From: Coriobacteriales bacterium
GTDB lineage: Bacteria > Actinomycetota > Coriobacteriia > Coriobacteriales > UBA8131
Length of the DNA stretch: 10,633 nt
Assembly (NCBI GenBank): GCA_031256575.1
Contig: JAIRQI010000006.1
Coordinates: forward strand, 1-10,633
Direction: 5' to 3'
A model generated the notes under the pieces. It was not told where the DNA came from. It made no database searches and saw only the letters and a program-made list of their open reading frames with translations. Shown here piece after piece: positions 1-6,821 of this stretch. The number at the start of each line of letters is the position of its first letter. The stretch's first letter is position 1. A program made the position numbers and the translations under genes.

Positions 1-3000
1 CCAGTATCGGTCGAGTTTGTCCGCATCCCTGCGAAGATGCCTGTCGCCGCCAGCTGGTCGACCAGCCGATTGGCATCGCCTGGATTAAGCGTTTTGCTGG
101 CGACCTGGATTTAGCTTATGACCTTGCTCTAGACGACCGTACAGAATCACTACCACCTGCACCAGAACAGCTGAGCAGCAAGTCGGTGGCGATTATCGGC
201 GCCGGCCCCTACGGGCTCTCGCTGGCTTACTTTCTCAGACAACAAGGGCATGCAGTGACCATCTACGAGATGATGCCCAAAGCTGGTGGAATGCTGCGCT
301 ATGGCATTCCGGAATACCGCCTGCCAAAAGCGGTTGTCGACGCCGAAGTGGCTTTCATTGAAGCCTCTGGGGTTCGCATCATCACCAGTACCCGAGTCGG
401 CCAGGATATCAGCCTACAGTCCATCCGAGACGAGCACGACGCGGTAGCAATAGGAATCGGAGCTTGGTTATCCACCGGTGCTGGTGTGCCTGGTGAAGAG
501 TTGGATGGAGTAATCGGTGGTATCGAGCTGTTGCGCCAGGTGGTTCGGAGCGAGCAGCTGCCAGGAGGCGAACCGCAGGCAGGAGGCGAGCCACAGGTAG
601 CAGGCGAACCGCTGGCAGGAGGCGAGCCACAGGTAGCTGGAGAGCAGCTGGCAGGAGGCGAGCCAAAGGTTGCAGACGAGCCGCTGACAGGAGGCGAGCC
701 ACAGGTTGCAAGCAAGCCTCTGGTTACAGGCGAGCAGTCGCAGCCAAGCAAGTCGCTGCACCCTAGCAAACCAGCATTTGCAGGCAGCAAGGTAGCCGTC
801 ATCGGTGGTGGCAATACCGCCATGGACGCTTGCCGAACCGCCCTTAGACTGGGAGCTGAAGAGGTCTATTGCATCTACCGGCGCACTCGCGACGAGATGC
901 CGGCTGACCAGACCGAAATTGAAGAGGCTCTGCAAGAAGGAGTCATCTTCAAAGACCTCATGAACCCCATCGAATACATCGCCGCAGCTGACAAAAAAGT
1001 GGCAGCTGTCAAACTCCAGGTGATGCAGCTCGGCGAAGCCGATGCTTCCGGTCGCCGGGCTCCAGTTGCGGTTCCTGGCCAGACCGAGACCTTGGCTGTG
1101 GATAAAGTCGTTTTAGCTATCGGCCAAGCAGTGGACAGCACTGGCCTGATGGCTTTAGACACCCTTACTGATATACAGCTGACTGCCAAGCAAAGCTTTT
1201 ACTACGACCCCGACACCTATCGGAGCAATATCGAGGGCATCTTCGTGGGTGGTGACTCAGGTAACGACAAAATCTCAATTGCTGTCGAGGCCATCGCTGA
1301 TGCCCAAAAGACCAGCGAACTAATCGACGCTTACCTGGCGGGGCAAGATGTCTCCTATAACCCGGAGTACATCGTTCAGCGAGATGACATCAGTGAGCGG
1401 AGTTTTGAGGAACGCGAGCGTCAGTGCCGGCCAGAGATGCCGATGATGCCTGCTGACCAGCGTAAACACAGCTTTGACGAGATTGTCGCCGGTTGGAGTG
1501 TCGAAGATGCGCTGCTGGAGAGCAATCGTTGTCTGGAGTGCGGTTGTGCCGACTACTTCACCTGTCAACTATATAAGTATGCCAATCTCTATGACATCCA
1601 GCCCGAGCGGTTCACTGGTGCCAAGTCAGCAGTCGACCAGTTGGGTCTACCTCTGGCTCCGAATGCCGACGACGATGGCCACCCCTTCATAATCCGCGAT
1701 ACAGGCAAATGCATTCTCTGTGGTCTCTGCGTCCGAGTCTGTGACGAGCTGATGGGAGTCGGGGCGCTGGGCTTCACCGCTCGCGGTTTTCTAACCATGG
1801 TTCAACCGACCCTGGGTCTACCCTTAAAAGAATCCGGTTGCATCAATTGCGGACAGTGTGTCAGCGTCTGCCCGACCGGTGCCCTGCAAGAGCGGCTATC
1901 TCTGATTAAGCCAGTACCTCTAGACACTGCAGTCACTGAGACTATCTGCGCCCACTGTTCAATCGGCTGCAAACTGGAACAGCATTCCTACGGCGACTTG
2001 CTAATCAAAGCCGACCCCTGCCTTAACGGAGCCGTGAACCGTGGCCTGGCCTGCGGACGAGGTAAATTTGGAGCTATGCAATCTACAGAATCAATTGTCG
2101 TCCCCTTGCTGCGTGACCAGCGAACAACTGAATGGCAAGCGGATAATTGGGATAAAACCCTGGCTGGTATCGCCAAGAGAATCGATGATTTGCTCGTTGA
2201 GTATGGCCCAGGCTCTGTTGCTCTAGCCATCTCTGACCGCTACACCAACGAAGAAGCCTACGCTCTGAAAACTCTAGCGGATTGCCTAGCAGCAAATACC
2301 TTCAGCTTTAATAACCGCCACTCAGGGATACAAGAAGTACTAGGTATCAACTGTTCACCGAATTCACTGGACGAGCTACCAGAAGCAGATTACCTGTTGG
2401 TGGTGGGCATTGATGAAGCAGCAAACCCGGTTTTCAACCTCAAGCTGAAGCAGGCTGCAGAAGCAGGCTGCCAGGTCGTTTTACTGCAGACGAACAGTGT
2501 CGAATCGCCCTACGCGCCAATCGGTCCCGAACTGAAACCATGGGCCAAAGAGATTGTCCAGACCGACAACAATCTAGAATTGCTACGTCAGATAGCCGCA
2601 ACTCTACTGAACAAGAGCTCGCAAGAGGTGCGAGACAGTGCTGGCTATCTTGAACTCAAAGCCTCCCTGGCTGATGTCCAGCCAAGCAGCACCGCTCAAG
2701 CCATCGCTGATGCTTACGCAACCGCTGAGCGGGCTCTGCTGGTTTACCAACAGAACAGCCTTTCAACAGCCGCCGCCCAACTACTCAGTACTATCGCCTG
2801 GCTGGCAAGCCAGATCGGCTCACCCAACAAAGGCATCGTTAGGCTGGCTGCCAAGAATAACAGCCAGGGACTCTACGACTTGGGTATCCAAGCTACTGCA
2901 GCCGACATCCTGGCTCAAGAAACCCCGGTCAGAGCACTCCTAGTATTTGGAGAAGACCCTATCGGCCAGTTGGCCGAGGCAGCTGCTTTACCTGATACCG

Positions 3001-3485
3001 AACCAGAAGAGCTGCTAGCTATTCAGCAGTTAATCAGTCAGGCAGAGTACCTGGTCGTTTGCGATGCGGTTTTTACAGCTACCGCCGAGATTGCCGATGT
3101 CTATCTACCGGGCAGCGCTCCGGTTGCAACGGCTGGCACCTATACCAATACTGAAGGGCGTGTACAAGAGACCGCAGCAGTTGTCTATCCTCCTGCCGGA
3201 TATAGCAATCTGCAGATAGCCTTGCGACTTCTAAGAGCCTCTGCTGTACCCAATGGCAACCCCCAAGATAGGGTAGAGCCGACCGACGAGGAGCAGCTGG
3301 CTATGTACTTGAGTGAATATAAACGAGCTACGCAGCAAGCTAACAGCAGTCCAGCCAAGCGCTCCGAGACACTGACTGTACATTTGAGCCAGGTTTCCAG
3401 TAGCGGTCGATTGGTCAGCGTCCTTCCGACAGCTGACGCTTTAACCCGTCTAGTTGACCAAAAACTGGCCCTAGCCATGAGCTGA
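1..3485 (+). CDS. GltD-like flavin / 4Fe-4S / NuoG-FDH-like fused oxidoreductase (5' partial)
   Basis: The reading frame is open from the window edge (first full codon at base 3) to TGA at 3483-3485, so the start lies upstream and at least 1160 residues are present. Residue numbers count from base 3. Residues 6-14 show the CPHPCEDAC cluster motif of the GltD N-terminal iron-sulfur domain. GAGPYGL (66-72), with AGGMLRYGIPEYRLPK after it, is the FAD-binding half. GGGNTAMD and YRRTRDEMP (from about 267) are the NAD(P)H half, and GIFVGGD closes the flavin fold. RCLECGC (509-515) is a further Cys cluster. Two CxxCxxCxxxC ferredoxin motifs start at 570 and 613, and a CxxCxxxC...C molybdopterin-type 4Fe-4S motif lies at 649-684. 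A molybdopterin-fold region follows. At the expected metal-ligand site the sequence reads NNRHSG (around 770-775) with no Cys or Sec, and no clear C-terminal dinucleotide-binding domain is seen. By family it probably passes electrons between NAD(P)H and other redox subunits in the cytoplasm. Partner and substrate are unknown. Confidence 0.85.
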   Translation, partial: SIGRVCPHPCEDACRRQLVDQPIGIAWIKRFAGDLDLAYDLALDDRTESLPPAPEQLSSKSVAIIGAGPYGLSLAYFLRQQGHAVTIYEMMPKAGGMLRYGIPEYRLPKAVVDAEVAFIEASGVRIITSTRVGQDISLQSIRDEHDAVAIGIGAWLSTGAGVPGEELDGVIGGIELLRQVVRSEQLPGGEPQAGGEPQVAGEPLAGGEPQVAGEQLAGGEPKVADEPLTGGEPQVASKPLVTGEQSQPSKSLHPSKPAFAGSKVAVIGGGNTAMDACRTALRLGAEEVYCIYRRTRDEMPADQTEIEEALQEGVIFKDLMNPIEYIAAADKKVAAVKLQVMQLGEADASGRRAPVAVPGQTETLAVDKVVLAIGQAVDSTGLMALDTLTDIQLTAKQSFYYDPDTYRSNIEGIFVGGDSGNDKISIAVEAIADAQKTSELIDAYLAGQDVSYNPEYIVQRDDISERSFEERERQCRPEMPMMPADQRKHSFDEIVAGWSVEDALLESNRCLECGCADYFTCQLYKYANLYDIQPERFTGAKSAVDQLGLPLAPNADDDGHPFIIRDTGKCILCGLCVRVCDELMGVGALGFTARGFLTMVQPTLGLPLKESGCINCGQCVSVCPTGALQERLSLIKPVPLDTAVTETICAHCSIGCKLEQHSYGDLLIKADPCLNGAVNRGLACGRGKFGAMQSTESIVVPLLRDQRTTEWQADNWDKTLAGIAKRIDDLLVEYGPGSVALAISDRYTNEEAYALKTLADCLAANTFSFNNRHSGIQEVLGINCSPNSLDELPEADYLLVVGIDEAANPVFNLKLKQAAEAGCQVVLLQTNSVESPYAPIGPELKPWAKEIVQTDNNLELLRQIAATLLNKSSQEVRDSAGYLELKASLADVQPSSTAQAIADAYATAERALLVYQQNSLSTAAAQLLSTIAWLASQIGSPNKGIVRLAAKNNSQGLYDLGIQATAADILAQETPVRALLVFGEDPIGQLAEAAALPDTEPEELLAIQQLISQAEYLVVCDAVFTATAEIADVYLPGSAPVATAGTYTNTEGRVQETAAVVYPPAGYSNLQIALRLLRASAVPNGNPQDRVEPTDEEQLAMYLSEYKRATQQANSSPAKRSETLTVHLSQVSSSGRLVSVLPTADALTRLVDQKLALAMS
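561..743 (+). repeat. In-frame 36-bp tandem repeat inside the flavin domain
   Basis: About four copies of a 36-base unit (starts at 582, 618, 654 and 690), with partial units at 564 and 726, encode variants of GGEPQVAGEPLA. Each unit looks like two diverged 18-base halves (GGEPQV and AGEPLA). A 22-base stretch is identical at 580 and 616, including synonymous positions, which suggests recent duplication rather than selection on protein alone. The insertion (residues about 184-261) sits exactly where GltD-family proteins normally run straight from the FAD half into the KVAVIGGGNTAMD NAD(P) motif, so it is probably an exposed linker. Confidence 0.9.
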
Positions 3486-3508
3486 GTCAAGCCAAAAGGC
3501 GAACATAT

Positions 3509-3545
3509 GGCAAGCTCCAGCCTGCTGCCAAGGCAAGCCCCAGCC
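3509..3545 (+). repeat. 14-bp direct repeat downstream of the redox gene
   Basis: GGCAAGCTCCAGCC (3509-3522) recurs as GGCAAGCCCCAGCC (3532-3545), one mismatch, offset 23 bases. It lies just after the stop codon of the upstream gene. TGGCA/TGCCA arms could form a weak hairpin here, but there is no T-tract, so no terminator is claimed. Confidence 0.6.
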
Positions 3546-3598
3546 CGCATTCGCGGAAATTTCTGACAAACAGGCCAGTGATTTGCCAAGCTTTTTGC

Positions 3599-3627
3599 TT
3601 GAAGTGAAGGTAATTAAACAATATACT
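3599..3627 (+). promoter_or_regulatory. Probable sigma-70-type promoter for rpsA
   Basis: TTGAAG (3599-3604) and TATACT (3622-3627) are separated by 17 bases and lie in an A/T-rich patch, close to the consensus for housekeeping sigma factors. Transcription would begin near 3634 and give an rpsA leader of about 130 bases. A small CAAGC-TTTTT-GCTTG hairpin (3587-3601) overlaps the -35 edge; its role is unclear. Confidence 0.7.
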
Positions 3628-3762
3628 TGTAATTCTCCTAGCCACACGGTGCAGGGGAGTGGTTTTTATTGGCCCCGAGACATGTAAAACAGAACGCCTT
3701 CTTACACTAAGGACCGACCTGGCGAACATGAAAGAAGGGCCCTATCTGGAAGGGGTCCACTG

Positions 3763-5394
3763 TTGAGTGAGATTAAGAACACATCGGTCATCAGTTTTGA
3801 AGATGTCGATGAAGCACAGCTGAACGAGATGATTGATGCCACCATAACTGAGTTCGACGAAGGTGGCTTGGTCACGGGGATGGTCGTCAAAATCGAGCAC
3901 GACGAAGTGTTGTTGGACATTGGCTTCAAATCCGAAGGCGTGATTCCAGCTCGTGAGTTGTCGATTCGCAAAGACGTTACCCCCGATGAGATCGTATCGG
4001 TTGGCGAAGAAATCGAAGCCTTAGTACTAATCAAGGAGGATAAAGACGGTCGTCTAATCCTCTCCAAGCGGCGCGCTGAGTATGAGCGGGCCTGGATTGA
4101 CATTGAAGCCAAGTTCAACTCTGGCGAGAATGTCATTGGTGAGGTTATCGAGGTGGTCAAGGGAGGCCTGATAATTGACATCGGCCTGCGCGGTTTTCTG
4201 CCAGCGTCGCTGGTCGATTTGCGTCGGGTGAAAGACCTCGAATCGTTCACCGGCACCCAGCTCGAAGCACGGGTCATCGAGATGGACCGCCATCGCAACA
4301 ACGTGGTCTTATCACGGCGAGTTGTGCTGGAAGAAGGCCGTAAATCCGAGCGCAACGAAATCTTGGAGAAGCTGACCCCCGGCATGCGTCTGAAAGGTGC
4401 GGTTTCATCGATAGTCGATTTCGGTGCCTTCGTCGACCTCGGTGGTATCGATGGGCTGGTGCATATCAGCGAGCTGAGCTGGAACCATGTCACCCATCCG
4501 TCCGAGGTTGTGAAGGTTGGCGATGAGGTTGAAGTTGAGGTGCTCGATGTCGACCTGACCCGCGAGCGTATCTCGCTCGGCTTAAAACAGACTACCGAAG
4601 ACCCCTGGCGGCAACTGGTGCGCAACTTCCCGATTGGCACAATCCTCGAAGGCAAGGTGACCAAGCTGGTCAGCTTCGGTGCCTTTGTCGAGCTGGGAGA
4701 TAACGTCGAGGGCCTGGTACACATCTCGGAGATGGCTACCCGTCACATCGAATCACCTGCCCAGGTTGTGCATGTCGGCGATACCGTTCAGGTCAAGGTC
4801 CAAGATGTTGACGCCGAACGTCGGCGCATCTCACTTTCCATGAAATCGGCAGCCGAGACCCTCGGTATCGAGATTGAGGTGGCTGAGCCTGACCCATCGA
4901 TGATTAAGGCCAAACCGAAAACCCGCAAGGACCGGGCTGCTGAAGCAACTGGCGAGAGCGCTGAGGCTGCAAGCGAAGACGAACTCTCTGAGGCTTCCGA
5001 ACCAGCTGACGAAACCGCTGTTCAAGCCGCTGAAAGCGATTCAGAGGTGATAGCTGATAGCGAACTCGAGCCGGAGACATCAGTAACTACAGAAGATTCT
5101 GATGTGGATAAAACCGCTGAAGCGGAGGCTGAAACTGTAGAAGCTGCTGAAGCTGCTGAAACAGAAGCTGAAGCTGCTGAGGTAGAAGCTGATGCAAGCG
5201 AAGCCGAAGCTGCAGCAAGCGAAGCAGAAGAAGTAGCAAGCGAAGCAGAGGCTGAGGTAGACGATGCAGTAGCTGAGGCAAGCGAAGCCGTAGTCAGCGA
5301 TGCAGCGACTGAAACTGTCGAACCTGAGATTGAAGAAACTGAGGCAGTCGAAGCAGCAGAGGCAGTCGAGCCAGAACCAGCAGCAGTCGACTGA
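3763..5394 (+). CDS. rpsA: 30S ribosomal protein S1
   Basis: The product binds mRNA and the 30S subunit and helps place mRNA for initiation. It is 543 residues long with four S1 (OB-fold) repeats at about 34-104, 122-188, 207-275 and 292-361. The last two carry the classical FGAFV and GLVHISE motifs. This four-domain form is typical of Actinomycetota; Escherichia coli has six. From about residue 385 a highly acidic Ala/Glu/Ser tail of about 160 residues follows, probably disordered. The start is TTG at 3763, chosen because GGAAGGGG (3747-3754) sits eight bases upstream and the next in-frame ATG is at codon 23, inside the N-terminal extension. The gene has its own promoter and appears monocistronic or weakly coupled to infC downstream. 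Identification is secure; the start is well supported but uses a rare codon. Confidence 0.97.
   Translation: MSEIKNTSVISFEDVDEAQLNEMIDATITEFDEGGLVTGMVVKIEHDEVLLDIGFKSEGVIPARELSIRKDVTPDEIVSVGEEIEALVLIKEDKDGRLILSKRRAEYERAWIDIEAKFNSGENVIGEVIEVVKGGLIIDIGLRGFLPASLVDLRRVKDLESFTGTQLEARVIEMDRHRNNVVLSRRVVLEEGRKSERNEILEKLTPGMRLKGAVSSIVDFGAFVDLGGIDGLVHISELSWNHVTHPSEVVKVGDEVEVEVLDVDLTRERISLGLKQTTEDPWRQLVRNFPIGTILEGKVTKLVSFGAFVELGDNVEGLVHISEMATRHIESPAQVVHVGDTVQVKVQDVDAERRRISLSMKSAAETLGIEIEVAEPDPSMIKAKPKTRKDRAAEATGESAEAASEDELSEASEPADETAVQAAESDSEVIADSELEPETSVTTEDSDVDKTAEAEAETVEAAEAAETEAEAAEVEADASEAEAAASEAEEVASEAEAEVDDAVAEASEAVVSDAATETVEPEIEETEAVEAAEAVEPEPAAVD
5194..5298 (+). repeat. 21-bp (7-residue) repeat in the S1 acidic tail
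   Basis: GCAAGCGAAGC begins at 5194, 5215, 5236 and 5278, that is, on a 21-base register with one diverged unit at 5257. The copies encode [21 protein letters not shown], (VDDAVAE) and ASEAVVS. They sit in the low-complexity C-terminal tail of rpsA. Confidence 0.85.
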
Positions 5395-5410
5395 GCAACA
5401 CAGACTGCTG
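5381..5410 (+). other. Hairpin spanning the rpsA stop codon
   Basis: CAGCAGTC (5381-5388) is perfectly complementary to GACTGCTG (5403-5410) across a 14-base loop that holds the TGA. No T-tract follows, so it might be an mRNA 3'-end structure or a weak, non-canonical terminator. Confidence 0.45.
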
Positions 5411-5436
5411 ATTCTGCTCCTGCATCAGTAGCGCGA

Positions 5437-5449
5437 TGTGTTAATATTC
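5437..5449 (+). promoter_or_regulatory. Extended -10 promoter for the infC operon
   Basis: TGTGTTAATATTC contains TGT directly before TAATAT (5442-5447), an extended -10 element. No good -35 hexamer is visible at 16-18 bases spacing, as is common for extended -10 promoters. Predicted transcription start is near 5454, giving an infC leader of about 160 bases. The same 13-mer with one change occurs before ftsZ at 7028. Confidence 0.5.
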
Positions 5450-5453
5450 AGCA

Positions 5454-5496
5454 CGCACCTTTTTTTAGGGTGCGCGAAGTGGGATTTTCTCCCCAC
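5454..5496 (+). other. Two small hairpins in the infC leader
   Basis: CGCACC (5454-5459) pairs with GGTGCG (5469-5474) around a T-rich loop, and GTGGG (5479-5483) pairs with CCCAC (5492-5496). A third, GCTG-TAAC-CAGC, lies at 5505-5516. The T-run is in the loop rather than after the stem, so the first hairpin is not a normal terminator of rpsA on this strand. Confidence 0.5.
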
Positions 5497-5516
5497 CTAA
5501 CGGTGCTGTAACCAGC

Positions 5517-5577
5517 GGCTGTCAGGTTCAAATGAGATACATGGTCGAAGGGCCTTATCATTTGACTTAAAACAGCC
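5517..5577 (+). promoter_or_regulatory. Candidate antiterminator arm and central hairpin of the infC leader
   Basis: TCAAATGA (5528-5535) pairs perfectly with TCATTTGA (5558-5565). Outside it, GGCTGT (5517-5522) can pair with ACAGCC (5572-5577), enclosing the central hairpin. ACAGCC is also part of the left arm of the terminator-like hairpin at 5570-5599, so the two structures cannot coexist. The pairings are seen directly; the regulatory role is inferred from the known autoregulation of infC operons in other bacteria. Confidence 0.45.
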
Positions 5578-5599
5578 TGCTTGTGACAGCAGGCTGTTT
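5570..5599 (+). terminator. Terminator-like hairpin (possible attenuator) before infC
   Basis: AAACAGCCTGCT (5570-5581) and AGCAGGCTGTTT (5588-5599) form a perfect 12-bp stem with a 6-base loop, followed by GATTT. The T-tract is short and interrupted. The hairpin ends six bases before the infC Shine-Dalgarno sequence. Its place after a promoter and structured leader suggests premature termination control rather than simple termination of rpsA, though it could do both. Confidence 0.6.
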
Positions 5600-5604
5600 G
5601 ATTT

Positions 5605-5619
5605 GGAGGTAGCGCGATA
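5605..5619 (+). promoter_or_regulatory. Ribosome binding site that fixes an ATA start for infC
   Basis: GGAGG (5605-5609) is seven bases upstream of ATA (5617-5619), an ideal spacing. The frame is closed by TGA at 5599-5601, and no ATG, GTG or TTG lies between that stop and the TTG at 5671, which is inside the conserved IF3 N-terminus. Confidence 0.8.
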
Positions 5620-6171
5620 GCAACTACAGAGCCACGTTTAAATGATGAAATCAGTGCCAGAGAGGTTCGTTTGATTGGTTTCGATGGTGCCCAGTTGGGT
5701 ATCTATACAATCAGTGAGGCCCAGCGGATTGCTGATGAGCAGGGATTGGATTTAGTGGAGATAGCTCCGGACGCCAATCCGCCGGTGACCCGGATTATGG
5801 ATTATGGCAAGTTCCGCTATGAACAAGCTATGAAAGCCAAGACTGCTCGCAAGAACCAGACCAAAGTCGAAATCAAGGAGATGAAATTCCGGCCGAAAAT
5901 CGACACTGGTGACTACGAGACCAAGAAGAAACACATCTTAAGGTTTCTTGATGGTGGTGCGAAAGTCAAGGTTACAATCATGTTCCGCGGGCGTGAAATG
6001 GCTCATCCCGAATTTGGATTAAACATATTGGAAAGGCTGGCTGAGGACCTGCGTGATGAGGCAGTCATTGAGAATCAGCCAAAACTGGAGGGTCGTAACA
6101 TGTTCATGTTGATCGCTCCACTGAAAAAGAAGGATAAGGAGACGAAGAATGCCAAAAATGAAAACGCATAA
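5617..6171 (+). CDS. infC: Translation initiation factor IF-3 (ATA start)
   Basis: The 184-residue product binds the 30S subunit, keeps 50S off and checks the start codon-initiator tRNA pairing. The N-terminal domain begins EPRLNDEISAREVRLIG, matching the conserved IF3 opening. KNQTKVEIKEMKFRPKI and DTGDYETKKKHILRFL mark the linker and C-domain, followed by VTIMFRGREMAHPE. Length is normal for IF3 only if translation begins at ATA 5617. The first conventional start (TTG 5671) would remove 18 residues, including the conserved RLNDEI block. IF3 rejects non-canonical starts, and E. coli infC uses AUU for self-repression, so an AUA start here fits the same logic. The gene overlaps rpmI by 23 bases and leads the infC-rpmI-rplT operon. 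The identity is certain; the ATA start is a strong inference. Confidence 0.96.
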   Translation: MATTEPRLNDEISAREVRLIGFDGAQLGIYTISEAQRIADEQGLDLVEIAPDANPPVTRIMDYGKFRYEQAMKAKTARKNQTKVEIKEMKFRPKIDTGDYETKKKHILRFLDGGAKVKVTIMFRGREMAHPEFGLNILERLAEDLRDEAVIENQPKLEGRNMFMLIAPLKKKDKETKNAKNENA

Positions 6172-6346
6172 AGGTACTGCGAAACGCTTTCGCATGACCA
6201 GGACCGGCAAGATCATTCGAGGTAAGGCTTTTAAGAGCCACCTGAAAGAGAGAAAATCGCCGCAACAGAAACGCAACACACGCCAGTCAACCTTAGTTGC
6301 GGATTCGGATAAAAAAGTCATCGCCCGTAATCTCGGGATGCGTTAA
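6149..6346 (+). CDS. rpmI: 50S ribosomal protein L35
   Basis: The 65-residue basic protein opens with MPKMKTHKGTAKRF, the L35 signature, and is of normal length. It is a small component of the large ribosomal subunit. ATG 6149 is preceded by AAGGAG (6136-6141) at seven bases, all inside the 3' end of infC, so the last seven codons and the stop of infC are also read in another frame as L35. The ATG at 6158 would lose the conserved MPK and has no better ribosome site. The overlap suggests translational coupling, giving roughly fixed IF3, L35 and L20 ratios. Confidence 0.97.
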   Translation: MPKMKTHKGTAKRFRMTRTGKIIRGKAFKSHLKERKSPQQKRNTRQSTLVADSDKKVIARNLGMR

Positions 6347-6361
6347 GGGAAGTGATGAACA

Positions 6362-6727
6362 ATGACTCGTATTAAGCGTTCAGTTGCCTCTAGAAAGAAA
6401 CGTCGGATTATCCTGGCTCGAGCCAGCGGTTACTATGGAGCAAAATCACGGGCCTACCGCACCGCCAAGCAACAGGTCGAGCGTTCCATGGCCTACGCCC
6501 ATCGTGACCGGCGCAATAAAAAACGGGTCATCCGGCGACTCTGGATAACCCGCATCAATGCTGCTGCGCGCCTGAATGGCTTGAGCTATTCGGTGTTCAT
6601 GAACGGACTGAAAAAGGCCGGTTTGTTGTTGGATCGCAAGGTCTTAGCAGAAATCGCCGTCAACGACCCGGAAGCCTTCAGCGCTTTATCAGAGATTGTG
6701 AAAAAGGCTTTGGCTCCTGCTGCTTAA
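6362..6727 (+). CDS. rplT: 50S ribosomal protein L20
   Basis: The 121-residue basic product has the L20 pattern [41 protein letters not shown] and [14 protein letters not shown]20 binds 23S rRNA early in assembly of the large subunit, and in several bacteria also represses this operon. ATG 6362 lies 15 bases after the rpmI stop, with GGGAAG (6348-6353) as a weak ribosome site, consistent with coupling to rpmI. The length is a few residues above the usual 117-118 because of an Ala-rich C-terminus. It is the last gene of the infC operon: the next 382 bases are non-coding and contain strong inverted repeats. Confidence 0.97.
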   Translation: MTRIKRSVASRKKRRIILARASGYYGAKSRAYRTAKQQVERSMAYAHRDRRNKKRVIRRLWITRINAAARLNGLSYSVFMNGLKKAGLLLDRKVLAEIAVNDPEAFSALSEIVKKALAPAA

Positions 6728-6737
6728 AGTCTAAACG

Positions 6738-6774
6738 GGTTGCTGGCAGCCTGCTAGCTTTAAGCCAGCCAACC
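6738..6774 (+). other. Imperfect inverted repeat after rplT
   Basis: GGTTGCTGGC (6738-6747) pairs with GCCAG and CAACC (6764-6768, 6770-6774) with one bulged C. The loop is 16 bases and no T-tract follows. It begins 11 bases after the rplT stop and could stabilise the 3' end of the message. Confidence 0.45.
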
Positions 6775-6821
6775 GTACAGCAACGCGTCAAGCTGAGAAA
6801 CCGTTAAGACAGCTGAGATAG

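Noticed and set aside
299..935. Three overlapping minus-strand frames opposite the 36-bp repeat, encoding periodic Pro/Ala/Cys/Leu-rich products
   Set aside because: The repeat length is a multiple of three, so it stays open in all frames; the periodic products are by-products of the sense repeat.
3702..4724. 340-codon open frame on the minus strand opposite rpsA
   Set aside because: It is antisense to a highly conserved gene, its product is Ser/Arg/Thr-rich low complexity with no known motif, and there is no ribosome site; a codon-bias shadow.
5454..5474. Rho-independent terminator of rpsA
   Set aside because: The T-run is in the loop, not after the stem, on the + strand; kept only as a leader hairpin.
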